Assembly: GCF_014529535.1 (NCBI RefSeq)
Contig: NW_023503493.1
Location: 6,976,001-7,040,000, forward strand
Reading direction: 5' to 3'
Source: Bradysia coprophila
Lineage: Eukaryota > Arthropoda > Insecta > Diptera > Sciaridae
Length of the DNA stretch: 64,000 bases
Numbering within the stretch: position 1 is the stretch's first letter; each line of letters begins with the position of its first letter. The notes beneath the pieces were generated by a model. It worked only from the letters and a program-made list of their open reading frames with translations, did no database searches and had not been told where the DNA came from. The position numbers were made by a program, and so were the translations under genes. Below, in pieces: positions 32,300 to 45,248 of this stretch.

Positions 32300-32985
32300 T
32301 AACGAGGGATCTTTTGAAAAACAGCCTACCGAAATCGGACGCAGTTTCTAGTGGAATTTTCTGTATATACCTAGAAAGGACTTCAACCCTAGAAGTCAAA
32401 ACCACAAAAAAAATCGAAGATTGTGTTTCTGGTGAAAGCCTTTCACTGAAAGATGACCAAAAACCGAAAACTTGCACTTTTCTTATACAAAAATTTCTCC
32501 GGTTCTACGAGCCGTTCAGGGTCGTGTCGTGTGGGGTGTCATTAGAAAGGTAATTTTATGTGCTTTTGAGCCAAATAGGACCTTATGGGGCTTGGATGCA
32601 TCTACGATGAAATAGAGTTGATATGTTCAAGTGTCCATATTTCATCGAATATGCATCCATAAGACTCAAAAGCACATAAAATTACATTTCAAATGATACG
32701 CCACACGACAATGTACGTTTTGTTTACCTCGAGAAATTTCTGTAAGAAACTTCAACTGCACTGCACATATTTCCTAGAGAATGAATTTTAAACCCAGTAA
32801 GTCCCTATTCGGCTCAATAGTACATGTGTACCTTTCTAATGAAAACCCTGAACGGCTCGTGAAACCGGAGAAATTTTTGTAAGAAAAGTGCAAGTTTTCG
32901 GTTTTGGAAAATATATAGAAAATTCCACTAGAAAATGCTCCCGATTTCCCGAAAGTTGTTTTTCAAAAGAATCCCTCAACAGCTG
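32300..32985. mobile_element. Large foldback element (about 690 bp)
   Basis: Paired blocks run inward. TCTTTTGAAAAACA (32310) pairs with TGTTTTTCAAAAGA (about 32960). TTTCTAGTGGAATTTTCT pairs with AGAAAATTCCACTAGAAA. AAACCGAAAACTTGCACTTT pairs with its inverse near 32890, CCGTTCAGGG with CCCTGAACGG, and TAATTTTATGTGCTTTTGAG with its inverse near 32665. The centre is near 32625. There is no ORF, and some arm segments lack partners. Confidence 0.8.
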
Positions 32986-34448
32986 TATTTGCATTTCGAT
33001 TTTGGAGTGAAAAACAATAAAGCTTAAAAACAGGTATGGACGTCTTTAATGTGTGCTCACAATTAACCTGTCACTTACGTCTATTCATCTGTTATCAATA
33101 TCGACAACCAAAATAATGACAAGCTTTGCGTAATATGGTCTCTTATATAGTAAAATGCATGTTAAAAAATTGAAGTACAAGATTTGAAATCAACCGATTA
33201 TATTTTGATCGATGGTAGTAATAGACCCGATAATAATACTGATCACATACTTGCCGCCTGTAACAGGTTACTGTCTCAATAATATAAAAATGAATGCGTT
33301 TAAAGAAACCATATGTCATCCGGGCCGACAATAGACCATACCTGTGTTTGTTTTATACTTGTATTGATGAGAAGTCCTCCAATCGATATTACCAAGGGTA
33401 ATGATCCGAAAATCATTTTGTTTTCGTACTAAAACTTTCAGCGGTAAATTTCCTATTTCTGTATTATCGTCATTGGAAAATAACATAGCTTTGGTAACCA
33501 AATTTAATGGATATTTTAGAACATACCATTTAAAAAAAATCAAAATGACAAAATAATAATTGTGGCGTCTTATCTTATAAACAATTGAAATTACGCGTGC
33601 ACATAAAATCAATATTTATGTGAATTGATCGTCATCATTTAACAGCGGTAGTATAATCGAAGCAGAATTTTTTTTTCTCGATTAAATTTTTATATTTTAT
33701 AATGTGGTTAACTAACGAAAATGAACGGTAATTGGTTTGCCAACATAATAATTATCGAACTGTCAATCATTAGTCAATCCAAATTTTTTTCTGTTCTGTT
33801 TCTATTATTCGAATCGGTAATCTTTCGCGATTTTTTTTTCATTTCCAAACTTTTATTCAATGATTCAATATTCGAAAATTATTTCAGTGGAAAATATTTT
33901 CAGATTGTTTGAAATGGCTCAATCATACATTAAACGAACAGAGCTTTTGCACTGGAACAATTAGAGCACGAAAAAAATACACGAGAAGCTGTTGCGCAAA
34001 AATTAATCGATATCGAACAATTTTACGATCCTTTAACTTATACCCAGGGGTTAGTCGGTCTAGTACAGAAATTGTATTTAAAAACAGATTACGCCATTAC
34101 ACCTAGACAACAGCATCGACAAACAATGCCATCCAAATTGACAGAAGTAATAGAATTAACTTTCGATTACAATTTCGGTATAGTTTTCGATTGATTTTAA
34201 CGATATTTTCATAAGGTCACAGAGGTTACAAGCGGAACAAAATTTTATTTTTATTTTTTCTTGATCAGATTCATCGGTTTAGATGTTTTGTTTAATTAAA
34301 TCTTAATTGGAGTTAGTTGGAAGAGACCAATCAAAGCACCTAGCATTATTGATAGTCTATTAGGTATGTCAAGGTACCACTGTATTTAATACCATAATTA
34401 CTATTACCATTAATGGTATTGTCTATTGTGTTCAATATCATTAATAAG
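32986..34448. other. Gene-poor stretch, nothing recognised
   Basis: About 1.5 kb of AT-rich DNA without recognisable coding pattern or large repeat. Confidence 0.5.
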
Positions 34449-34609
34449 AGGCCATTCATAAATGATGTCCACAACTTTTGGTCGGTTTTAGACTCCCCCT
34501 CTCCATCGTCACGCAAAAGTGTTCAAATTTCACCCAATTTTGTTAGAGCCGTCACGTTTTCTTGAGTCCCCCGCCCTGCAGACCGCAGACTTCATTTATG
34601 AACAGTCGC
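34449..34609. mobile_element. MITE with TTCATAAATGA-type ends
   Basis: GGCCATTCATAAATGATGTC on the left and GACTTCATTTATGAACAG on the right are inverted matches. The inner sequence includes ACTCCCCCTC on the left and GAGTCCCCCGCCC on the right. It resembles the common insect MITE class whose ends read TTCATAAATTACG. Confidence 0.7.
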
Positions 34610-37600
34610 TAAATGCTTTTGTACATTGAATTGAAGAAGAATCTCCGACCGCTGATTAAGTCAATTGTATCTCCAGCTTTAGATATATCAAACCCAATGA
34701 CCCCATCACAGTCTATTAATTATTAAACAATGGAAATGAAACTTGAAAGCGAAGCAGCGAAGATATAATTAAAAATTTAACGGTAAATTTTTAGCATCTT
34801 TTCAATGGTATAAATATTGTATCTGTGCATACTTAAACGTAACATCAATATGCACTCACAGCCATTGCTTCCGTGTATATAATCTGGTTTCACCAGGAAG
34901 TGTTTTTCTCCAAATTATTTCCCATAAACCTCCATCATTTTCACATATTTCTACGAATCAAGAATTTGTGAACTACGGTCGACGACTTTGAAATAAGTGA
35001 CGCATTTTGCTTCATCTGTTTTTCAGCTGATACTCTCTTACAAGCAAAAATGCATATATACTTGTCTATGCGGGTGAAGTAGTTACACCACGCGCGGTTT
35101 AAAGACTTAAAAACACGGTTGTTTGTATGAGTGGATCAGCAGAAAAACAGCCGAAATTCATTTGAAAGTTGTCGACTGTAGTAGAACGTTGCAGAAATTT
35201 GTGTAAATTATGCCAACAATTTGCTATAATAATTGGCTCTGGATCTTTACGCAAAACCAAAGTTTTTATTGTTGGAATTTGGATACTCGAATTGAACATT
35301 GCAACGTTAACAAAAGAAAAGTTTTTTTTTTTAATTTGCGGTTCACTGATTTCAATTTAGCCCGTCCACATTAATGAGTTGTGTGAATATAACACAATCT
35401 TACCAGGAAAGTTCATTTTTCCCGGAATCCAACGAACATTGACGATATTAACACAGCATCTAATCAAATATTCTTAGTTTGCCTAATAATTTCCTTGATT
35501 AAACAATTAATCGATTGATTCATCAATTAGCCGACGAGGCATAATTCTACATCAATTTTTCTGGTAAATTTATTTTAGGGAAAGGGAAATCTTTGAATAT
35601 TAATTTTTTTTTTAACTTCTGATTTATGTCTACTATATACATCATCGAATCTAAGATAAAACCGAAATATGCAAATTTATCGAACGGAAAAGAACTCCTC
35701 CTTGTATCAACAATTCAGTTTTGGTGTTTTTTTTTCTATGGATTTCGAAGGTTGACTTATTAGCAACGTAGAATAAAATCTACAACGACACGCTACATTC
35801 TGAGTTGATTACCGAATAGACAACAGAATTAATAGACAACAAAAATGCAAAGAGAATAACAATATCGTCTTTGAACATATTTTTATTCGTGAGACGATTT
35901 AAAGTTTGTTTGTGCAATTAAAAACCGATTTAAACAATTTTTATTCATCGTCCGAGGTCTTAATTTATTCGAAAAGATTAATGTCGCATATTATTATAAA
36001 CGCATTTGAAGCTAACATATCTATTATACATTCGCACATTTTGGTTGTCACTCAAGTCAAATATGGATTAAAAGCAAACACTTTAGATAACAGAATTGAA
36101 TGCGGTTCTTTATATGTATAAATGAACCGAGGTGTACAGTTGTTAAAGGCATTTCCTGCATGAATATTTCATACATCGCACACACAAAAATTAAGTTGAG
36201 AAAGAACATTGAGTCTTATATGCATTGACCAGGTGTAGATTTTAGTGCGTATAAATGATTTGTCAGATCCGAACGTGTCGCTAATTTGTTTAGGTTTTTC
36301 ACTTGCGATGTTTTTTCAAAACATTTATTATTCAAGGTTGTTATAACGTTTTTGTCTACCATTTCTGTGGCAATATTTACGGAACGTACCTCTGCAAGCA
36401 ATAGACATAGAAGAATATCGAATATCTTGGTCGCAACAGATTAATTTTAAGAACATCGCTCAGGCGATATTTTCATTGTATTTATACACTTCTGTTGGTA
36501 ATAGAGAATTTATTTCTAGCCTTGTCTTATGTGCTTCTTGTTCAAAAAACAGAGGACGAAAATTTCAAAATACTTGAATTTAAAAACATCGAATTGATAT
36601 AGAAGAAAACATCGCATTAACAAACTTCTCGGGAAAGTCTTATTTTCATGAATGTTTTTTTTTATCCGAATCGAAGGTAAGGTCTGTACTTGTACAACCC
36701 ATTGCCTGCTTCGGCTGATTTTTGGAAAATTTTTGGAAAATTTTCGAAATTGTAGTAACTCTAGCAAATCAATTCTTCAAAAATAGGCCCTGAATAACCT
36801 CTTATGAAAATAGCCACAACCACATTGTCCACGGAATACGGACATGAAAATTACCGAAAATTTCATCAGACCTGAACCATTTAATTTGGAGTCTTGGTTG
36901 ATCAAGTAAGATAATTGTCTGTTGGTTAGTCACAACACTAAAAGTTGGACTGGACAGTCGACTATTAATTGTACGTAGAAATCGAATTCTTCTTATTATG
37001 CTCTCTTAAGAAACACTGTAGATCTTAAAGGTTGTGATTACATTTTCCGCCGATGATATGTAGAAACAGCCAAAACCATTAAATCTCATGAATTTCACAT
37101 CAAAAACAACTTAATGATCGGGATACCCAACGAAAACATTTTTGATACAAAAATCTCAGTCTGATCTTGCTGGCAGCTCAAATTCTTGAAATTCAACGAT
37201 TTCACAAACATTTTTACGCTGACTGTGCTAGTTTTGTACATTCTACTAGCTAAGCAACGCAACGCAAAGATAACAAAAATTGAAGAAAGAGAATATAAAC
37301 GTTTCACAATACACCAGACGGTCTATTCAATTTAATTTAAATCACTAAACTCAATATCTCTTCCTAAAGTGCCACCTATTCAATTGTATAATAATATTAT
37401 ACTCAACTGAATGAGCTATGTATTTCAATGCAAAACTACACCAACCACAGCCTCCAGGCTTCATTGACAAAAAAAAAAACAGCGCACATATACTATAGAC
37501 GACGTCAACAACAGAGAAGAGAAATATATAAATTCTTGAAAAGAATTTTCCGTATACAAAAGTTGTTGCAAAATTATTTCAAAATTTCACTTTAGAGTGC

Positions 37601-38342
37601 GACTCTTCTCTTGTGATGACTTCTATCTATAGGATTTTGTGTCTATTTTCAATTATGTAAAAAAAAGCAGAAACGAAAATGTTGTCAAAAATCCACTCAC
37701 CAGAGAAATAAACAGAAGATCTCAATGAGGAACAGTCGAAGACGAAGCGCGTTGAAACCAATTTCTTTTGCTTTATTTTCTTTTGTTTGTTTGTTGCTTG
37801 AACCGATTTTCTTCGTTTGTTAAAAGTGTGGCAAACGCTGACTATAATTCCGTAATAACAGAAATTCGTAGATCCGTCGTTCTATGGAGAGAATCGGAGG
37901 CAGATAATATTATTATATAGGCACACAGCGCACCGCACGACGAGCACTATTTTAATTTGCGTGTTTAGTGGTGAATGGTTTATATATTACTGATAATAAG
38001 TTCTTTAAATTTACTATTTTTTTGTTGTTCAAGCATTGATCTGTTAGGTATATATAACTACAGATATAATATTTGGGAGTTGGTCGGTTCGGCTCATTCC
38101 GTTTTATATGCTTCACGTTATTTTTTTTGTGTTTCTATTTTGTTGGCTTTGCACGAATAAATTTTGTTGCTTTTATGGTTTTGTTGAGTGAGGGGATTTT
38201 CTATGTTCGTCGCTGTTAAATAGCAGTTGATGCTGAATTGACTATTGTCGATTGGTAATTATTATAAAGATTAGTACACAAACAGTGTTTTACACATAGT
38301 TCGCGAAATAGTATTTTTTGTGCTAAGGTCGGAAAATTTGAT
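34610..38342. other. 3.7-kb gene-poor stretch
   Basis: No exon, RNA gene or large repeat could be supported. It is AT-rich with simple runs and only short chance open frames. It could contain introns or UTRs of an unrecognised gene. Confidence 0.5.
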
Positions 38343-38395
38343 TTTTTCATCACCAATCCTAAGTTCTCCTTACGAGCGGAGCGAGCACGAAAAAA
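38343..38395. repeat. Truncated copy of the hairpin family at 51680
   Basis: GATTTTTTCATCACCAATCC, then AAGTTCTCCTTACGAGCGGAGCGAG, matches the reverse complement of one arm plus loop of the large hairpin at 51680-51810. Confidence 0.65.
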
Positions 38396-38832
38396 ATTGA
38401 TCTCGTTCCTCAAGCTGATAAGTGATACAATAATCGCATGAATAGCTTGGTGTTTGAATTAATCGTTCCAATTCAAAGTAGAGTCTAAGGAAACAGCTTT
38501 TCTTTGAGTTTCTTGAAAACTTTTTGTAATGTTGAAACGGAGTGTATATGTATAGTCTAGTCGATAACGACCAACGTGTACGTTTGGGTTGCATACATAA
38601 TAGCAAAAACAGTTTCCTCGAGTTACGTACAAAAATTGTTTTATCTTCATTCGCAAAAGAGCGGGAAGAAAGTAATGATTTTCCCCTGAAGGTTTGAAAA
38701 ACTACTTGACGGTAATTTTCCCGAAGTTACTCTTCTCATGGATGAAATTTAAAAAAAATATTTCCAAATGAAACACTTCCCATCGTAGCATTCATTCGAA
38801 AAAAATATGTTTGGCAAACAGTCGTCCTCGGT
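38396..38832. other. Intergenic, no gene
   Basis: Nothing recognised. Confidence 0.4.
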
Positions 38833-38974
38833 CAGTGCCGGACTGGCCCTATGGGCGTTCGGGCGATTCCCGAAAGGCCTTTTGATTTTTGAATGGATAA
38901 ATGACAACGAAGGGCTTTTTGAAAAATTTCTCCATACAACGCCCGAAGGGCTTTTTTGAGCCAGTCCGGCACTG
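38833..38974. mobile_element. hAT-type MITE (CAGTGCCGGACTGG ends)
   Basis: The 142-bp element has ends CAGTGCCGGACTGGC / GCCAGTCCGGCACTG and a perfect 8-bp duplication TCCTCGGT (38825-38832, 38975-38982). GGGCGTTCGGGCG-like inner arms are paired. This is a clear recent insertion. Confidence 0.93.
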
Positions 38975-39548
38975 TCCTCGGTGTTGTATTACTAATCGTT
39001 GCTAATAACTCTGTAACGGATGCCAAGGCCAAGGTGGACTACCAGTCCTGGCTTTGCAATGTCAGGCTCAGTTTTTGTGAGCTAAGTGAACAATTTTGAC
39101 AATGGGCACCTTAAGCATGAAACGGATACATATTGTCTTTTTCGCAATGTCTTAATGTTTGACCGTAATTAAAATGAACAAATTCTTTCTAATCTATTTT
39201 TGCCTATCTACCGAAACAGATAAACGTGCTCGGTCGATAAGGGAATTAGTAGATTACTGTACATTGCTTGCGATAAAAAAGAAACCGTGAATTAGTTCAA
39301 GATTTTATAATATTTTCAATGTTACGTACAAACAGAGACTGAGGTGCTACGATAAGAATTGCATGCAAACTCATTTTGTGTACAACTCTAAATTACACAG
39401 GCTGTTGCCTCTTCTTCTCCTTTTTTTAAATTTTTCTTTTTTATTATTGCTTTTATTGCTTGCTCCATGTGAAATAAGACCATTATATAGCAGTTTGCCC
39501 CCTGTGTAAATGATCCATTTCATAAATATTATAAAATGAAAGCAAAAT
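38975..39548. other. Intergenic, no gene
   Basis: Nothing recognised beyond AT-rich sequence. Confidence 0.4.
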
Positions 39549-39733
39549 ACAATCGCTAAACCGAACTGGTGTGCCTACGTTATTTTGCACCAGCTGGTCC
39601 CATTTGGAATTGTATGTGACCAGCTGGTGCAAAATAACGTATGCACACCAGTTCGGTTTAGCGATTGTAAAATGATCGAGTCTGATTTTTGACAATTGAA
39701 ATTCAATTGTCAAAAACCAGACTCGATCATTTT
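39549..39733. repeat. Two abutting near-perfect palindromes
   Basis: Palindrome 1 (39549-39668) has arms of about 51 bp (ACAATCGCTAAACCGAACTG and onward) with one or two mismatches around an 18-nt loop. Palindrome 2 (39669-39733) has arms of about 31 bp (AAAATGATCGAGTCTG...) with almost no loop. Outer GCAAAATA / TATTTTGC suggests one nested inside another. Confidence 0.88.
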
Positions 39734-40011
39734 ATTTTGCTTTTACCTTATTTTAGATGCATTGCGAATTCATTCAGTGAATTCCTTTATGATAGTCAAC
39801 CTTCGCTGCTACGTAATTCGTTAATTCGGAAACAGCCATGTGATACTCGCAACCTTACTCTTGTAATGTTGTACAACTTGCGTCGGTGTTTCTACAAACT
39901 TTACATTTGTCGAAGAGACATTTACCGAAGCTTGTTGCTCAAAAACACAATTGTGACCCATGAAATGAAATACTTTCGCAGAATTCAAAGCCCTCACATT
40001 AATAATCGAGA

Positions 40012-40093
40012 GTGACGCAAGTCCTATGCTACAAAAATGTAGAACAAAATTTTTAGGGAAATGTTTGTAAATGTTTATGTAGACTTGTGTCAC
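40012..40093. mobile_element. Minimal MITE with GTGACGCAAGTCC ends
   Basis: GTGACGCAAGTCCTATGCTAC on the left and GTAGACTTGTGTCAC on the right are inverted. The ends are the same family as 24295-24712. Confidence 0.7.
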
Positions 40094-40625
40094 CCCCATC
40101 CTTATTGATTTATTGACTGATTGATTTAACATCTTTTACTTCTTTAGTTTACACAAATGCTATAAAGCTAACTCTCAGTCACACAAGACAACGCTCATTT
40201 GAAAAAAAAAACTCAGAACAAGAGGTATTGAAAGAAGCCGAAATCACGTTTTCGACCCTCATAATTTTCCTTATTTGCTTATATTGTGAGGGAACGCTTA
40301 GTCGTGGAACATCATCTTCATGATCAAGGCTATTTTTTAAGTTTTGACCGAAGTCAAGGATTTTTATATTTTGACGTAGCTATGTGTTAATGCCAACATA
40401 TTTATAAAGTTATTCAAATGCTGACTGGTGAGTAAAGAGTTTCAATAAAGGTTAAGTAAAGGATAAAGGACAACGTAGTAATAATGTAAAAAATATGCTT
40501 TTTATTTACAAAAGATATTTCCGGTCTTCAGACAGTTTGCTCAAAGACCTTTGATTGATGGTATTTTGCTAAAAATAAATTAACAAATGGCAGTGGTTGT
40601 TGATATACAATTCAGTTTGAAGACA
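40094..40625. other. 3' flank of the cuticle protein gene
   Basis: No other gene. An AATAAA on the minus strand at 40506-40501 is a candidate poly(A) signal about 120 bases past the stop. Confidence 0.5.
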
Positions 40626-41587
40626 TTAGTGGTGGTAAGCTGCGACTGGAGCTGCATAGTGAGCAACTGCTGGTGAGGCAGCATAGTGGGCAACTGGTGC
40701 AGCAGCGTATTGAGCAACTGGAGCAGCAGCATAGTGAGCAACTGGAGCAGCAGCATAGTGAGCAACTGGAGCAGCGGCATAGTGGGCAACTGGAGCAGCA
40801 GCGTAGTGGGCAACTGGAGCAGCGACTTTAGCAACGACTGGAGCAGCATAGTGGACTGGAGCAGCAACTTTAGCAACAACTGGAGCAGCTACGATTTTTG
40901 CGCCCAATGGTTCACGGTGAACAACTGCGTTGAATCCGTTGTGTGGGTCTGCGGTGTATTCAACGGTTCTCTTGTGACCATCTGGATCGACGAGAGAGTA
41001 TGATCCGCTGACAACATCACCGCTTCGTGTTTCGTGTTGGCTTTTCGAGTCACCGGTCAAACCGTCTTGGATGTCATAGGAGAAAGAGTATTGTGGGTTT
41101 GGATCGTACTCTTCGGCGACGGCGACTTTAGCTAGAGCTGGTGCAGCTACAGCAACTTTAGCAACTGAAAATGGATTTTTTTCACTTAATAATTTTATGG
41201 GTCGAATGACAGCCAACATTCGGGTTTATTTTCGGGTCAAAGGTAATAGACATTTTCAAAACCTAGACCGTTATTACTGACCTGGTGCGTATGCAAGAGG
41301 TGCTTGGGCAAGAAGTCCTCCACGTGCAACGGCTACAAGAGCGCAGAAGGTCAAAAACTGTAACGATAAATCCTTTTGTAAATTCACTTCTGGTAAATTA
41401 ATCTTTTATCTTAAAATTCAACAATTTTTTTTATGTTTCGAATAAATAAGACACAATGGTACAGTTAACACCACGGTTGATTCATATACGAATAAAAAAG
41501 AAACATCCACCGCATGCATAATGTACACACTGTACGAGTAATTATATTCACATTAATAAGTATTACTGAACACACCTTGAATGCCAT
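40626..41587 (-). CDS. RR-2 cuticular protein (CPR family), three exons
   Basis: A structural chitin-binding protein of the exocuticle. The model has exons 41587-41576 (only MAFK), 41357-41282 and 41164-40626, giving 208 aa. A tiny first exon that splits the signal peptide ([17 protein letters not shown]) is typical of CPR genes. The chitin-binding R&R consensus is of RR-2 type: [69 protein letters not shown]. The C-terminus is low-complexity, with about seven [12 protein letters not shown] repeats. The arms before and after the domain share AKVA repeats. The gene is intact, with a clear TATA box upstream. Confidence 0.95.
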
Positions 41588-41663
41588 TTTTTGTAAATGA
41601 GAGTAGTTGTTACTGAATGCAGAACAATTCAACGACTGTGCCTTAACCGAATCGAGCCGGCTA

Positions 41664-41670
41664 ATTTATA
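41664..41670 (-). promoter_or_regulatory. TATA box of the cuticle protein gene
   Basis: TATAAAT on the minus strand lies about 80 bases before the start codon. An ACAGT initiator-like sequence lies about 30 bases downstream, near 41638. This fits the strong, stage-specific promoters of cuticle genes. Confidence 0.7.
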
Positions 41671-44581
41671 CCAAATCCTCCGACAATGTTTAACATTACC
41701 ACTCTTTTTCTTGAAGCACTTTTCCTTCAGCCAAAGTCGATGTTTTTTTTTGCTCATGTACTCGTCTGTATAGCAATGAAATTACAATTTTTTTAACGAA
41801 AAAAAAAACCAGCACTTGGCAATGTCCCTATACCATGTATAATGATATCTAAACGAAGGTAATTATTTTATCCATCGAATCGAGTTGTAGAAACTGTTGT
41901 TATGTAAGTTCCTTAACGACGAAGGACTTTAATTTTAAGAAAATTGTAAATTGAGTCTTTGTTCTGAACGTGTTTCGAACCTTACAGAATTTGTTGAAAG
42001 TTTGAAAATTCACAAAGAAATACAGACGAGGCGAGTGCTCACAATTTCCGATGACATCGTTAATATGAGTTAGTAGAAGAAAAGTCAAGAGATCTATCTA
42101 TTCCACAATTAGCAACAGTAAGCTCTTAATCGCAATATATTATTCGTTTGATATCATTTACTGGACATATCTAAGTCAAGAGGCCATCGTTAGCAACAAA
42201 TATACTATTCAAAAGCAAATCTTTGGTCTCTAGAGTTTCTAATATTTTAAAAAGCGGGTCCAGATGACATTAGTAATTAGGTTCTTAAAACGGCAAACAT
42301 TGTCACAATTATCAACCAGTAAATCTATTACTTCGATTGTTTAAAGTATCGCCTAGTGTTGATGTCAAATATTTTCCTTCGTTAGTCTGAACATATATTT
42401 TGCTATATAAATATCACATCAGCTAACGGTCGACGCTTTTTTTGTTGTTGCTGTCGCTAACAGATGACTGGTGGTTCCAAAGTCGTACACACACTTTCTA
42501 ATCGTTTAAGCAGAAATTTTGTAAGGTTTTGAAGTTCTTTGCATTTTCCAAAAGTAGGGACTACACTAATAACGTGCAACTGTGGCCAAAAAATACTTTT
42601 TTTTCTGTTTTTGAGAAGATATGCAAAAAAATTTTAATCATGAAAAACATTTGCTTGTGATTCATTCCTTATCTTTGTTTGTTGGCTGAGCCTACCATTA
42701 GTTTACCTTCTAAATAAGTACATTGTATAAATGTAATGACCGGGAGGAACTATAATTTTAAGAATTTGAACAAAGAACAAGTTTAGAAAAATCTAGCTAC
42801 TCGTTTGTTCACAAAAAACTAATCCACACATATAGGTGAAATTAAGGCGTCGCTTCATTGAATGCTCGTTGATCCACTTATTCCTGCATTTGATTGATCG
42901 TGCTATTTGATAGCTTTTTTTTTGTAAAAATGTGAGTTTCGGTAGCACCTTAAAGGGACTACGAAGTTTCGGTGGCACCCTGAAGGGAGTACCTAGCGTT
43001 GGTAGCAAGATATGGAGATTTTATTGAATTCCCCATATGAATTTCGACAGACTCCTGCTATCACTACTATAAGACTTATTACGAGAGACAAACAAATTTC
43101 CAATAAATTATCGATTCGCAATGTGAAGACACGGTTATCCCATGAAAAGAAATTGAAAATTCATAAACAATTTTTGTTACGAATTTCGGTTACCTAAGAA
43201 ATTACATTTCATATTTTGATTCAGATCTCGTTTCGTTTCGTTTTTTCTTTCTTTCTTTTCATTTGCGTAGTTTGTAGCAATGTACAAAACATATAAAGCA
43301 GCTGACCTTCTATACACTACGTATCACATTTCATGAAGAAGAGGAAAAAAAAGTAATGATGAGTGTCGTTCATAGTTCGAAATAATTGTGTTCCACATTG
43401 TGGAAATTTATATTTCTAATTGGCTACAATTAATCATTCAACATACACACATAGTCATTCGTACAACAAACATTTTTTGTAACTTTTTTTTGGTGGGTCT
43501 GGGAGTGATGTATATATCATCTCACGCACAGTATGTATGCACTGCACGACCACATTCAACAAGTTTCACATTTTATTGGATTAATATCTGCGAAATTGGT
43601 CTAACGATTGAATTAACGTTTCTTTTTTATTTGTGTGGCGACTGGGTGAAGGTGCATGTTTTGTCATTCTGCTCGTCGAATTAAACGAATGGCACACACA
43701 CAATACATTCGATCGTTTGTAGGTTCAAGATCAGATTTAAGTTGATGAGGTTACGTGTAGTATAGTTGCGGTTCTTCAAAAAGCTGTTGGAGCGAGAGAA
43801 TTGTTTCTCTGTTTGTCTGTAAAAAAATTGTTTTATTTTGTGCATGCAACACGATCCGATTTTTTGCGGCATTTGTTTTTAGTTGAAATCGTTTTTTTTT
43901 ACAAATTCACAGTTTGAAACGAAACACTTTCATTAAAACTGTTTTTGATTTTGATTGCATAACGAAATTCGCAAATTGAGCCAATAATAGAATCAATTCA
44001 ATAATTACCACCCAAATGTGATAGTTCCATGGTCTTCCTTTTTACATTCGTTTCGCGACAATGCAACACAATCAATTAACAAAGTTGCGCTATGACCCTG
44101 TATGAAAACTGCCTACACTTTCCAGTGTCCAAAGCAATATTTACAAGTGCACAACCCTAGTGTCGAAATAGTTATTTCTACAACTGCGCTGCGAAAAGTG
44201 GACTTTTTCATATGTCATTTAGGTGTCGTGCGAGTGGCTTTTTTTTCTCTGACGAAATGGCACTGCTTTTGAACAATTAACCTCGCTTCGCTTCTTTGAT
44301 AACATCACATCTAGTGACAAAAATAATCACATTACTCAGCTTGTTGCATAAATTACTATTATCTATTCCGGCAAAAAATGAACTACTGCATTAAATTCAC
44401 TTATAACCATATCGATTCTGCATTGTTTCTCAGTCGTCCTTGTGATTAAAATCCTTGTCACACAAAAAAGCGGAACGAGAAATGATATTATGAAACAGCA
44501 CTAAGACTGTAAGTTACAAGTATGTAATTTTGAAGTTCAACGCACTACACACTGTACCGACATGTGTGGATCGCGCACAAG
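41671..44581. other. Gene-poor stretch with small relics
   Basis: It contains the LINE relic at 42251-42330 and two tandem copies of a unit of about 33 bp (AGTTTCGGTGGCACC..., 42935-43010). No gene could be supported in the rest. Confidence 0.5.
42251..42330 (+). pseudogene. LINE reverse transcriptase relic
   Basis: One plus-strand frame reads KAGPDDISN, a stop, then VLKTANIVTIINQ. This resembles the KAPGPDGI...LK...L..I.N motif of Jockey-type reverse transcriptases. It is short and broken. Confidence 0.4.
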
Positions 44582-44724
44582 CAGGGACTATTTTTGAGAG
44601 AACATTTTCTTAAACTCTCCAACATTTCCCCAAATTTTTCGAATTTTCCAAAAATATTTTTTTGAAAAATTAAGGAAAATCTTGGAAAATTCAATAAAAT
44701 GAGGGAAAACGAAAATAGTCCCTG
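44582..44724. mobile_element. hAT-type MITE (CAGGGACTATTTT ends)
   Basis: Ends are CAGGGACTATTTT / AAAATAGTCCCTG. The flanks CGCACAAG (44574-44581) and CATACAAG (44725-44732) match at 6 of 8 positions. The interior is AT-rich with AATTTTCC/GGAAAATT repeats. Confidence 0.75.
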
Positions 44725-45248
44725 CATACAAGTATAATAAATGTATAAAAATGCGTAGTATCCAGCAATCGACATCAAAGCTCCCATCTATTAACGAACA
44801 ATTTAAATGTCTAAATTGAAATGCAAACATTGTCATTTCCACTTAAATATTCAACGAAAATCAAATGCATGCGACTGAACTGAGGACACACCTTCTGCAG
44901 ACAATATACTATTGGCATCTGTATTTAAATATTAGACGAACCATAAATACACTCGTCAAGGTCAACCACCGAACCCAATTTCGTTTGTATTATAATTTTA
45001 CATGATTTAAAAAAAAGGAGCAAAACGATTAGTGACTGATTCTATGTCAAAGGTCGTCCGTCTGTTTACAATCAACGTGGGAATTCACTTCTATTAATGT
45101 TAATGAGAAATCGTTCAATAACTAGGACGTTCTGTTAATACCAAAATAGACTCAAGAGTCTATGTGGTTCTAGAGTCAAATGGCTTTAGAAGAAGGCAAG
45201 TTAAAAATTAATTTGAAAATCCTCATTAAAAGAAGGAATAGATTCGAT
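44725..45248. other. Intergenic, no gene
   Basis: Nothing recognised. Confidence 0.4.

Noticed and set aside
39689..40015. 108-aa open frame starting in a palindrome
   Set aside because: Its first residues repeat those of the opposite-strand frame because of the palindrome; there is no domain.
40580..40879. Leu/Gln-rich minus-strand frame
   Set aside because: It is an out-of-frame reading of the Ala/His/Tyr repeats of the cuticle protein.
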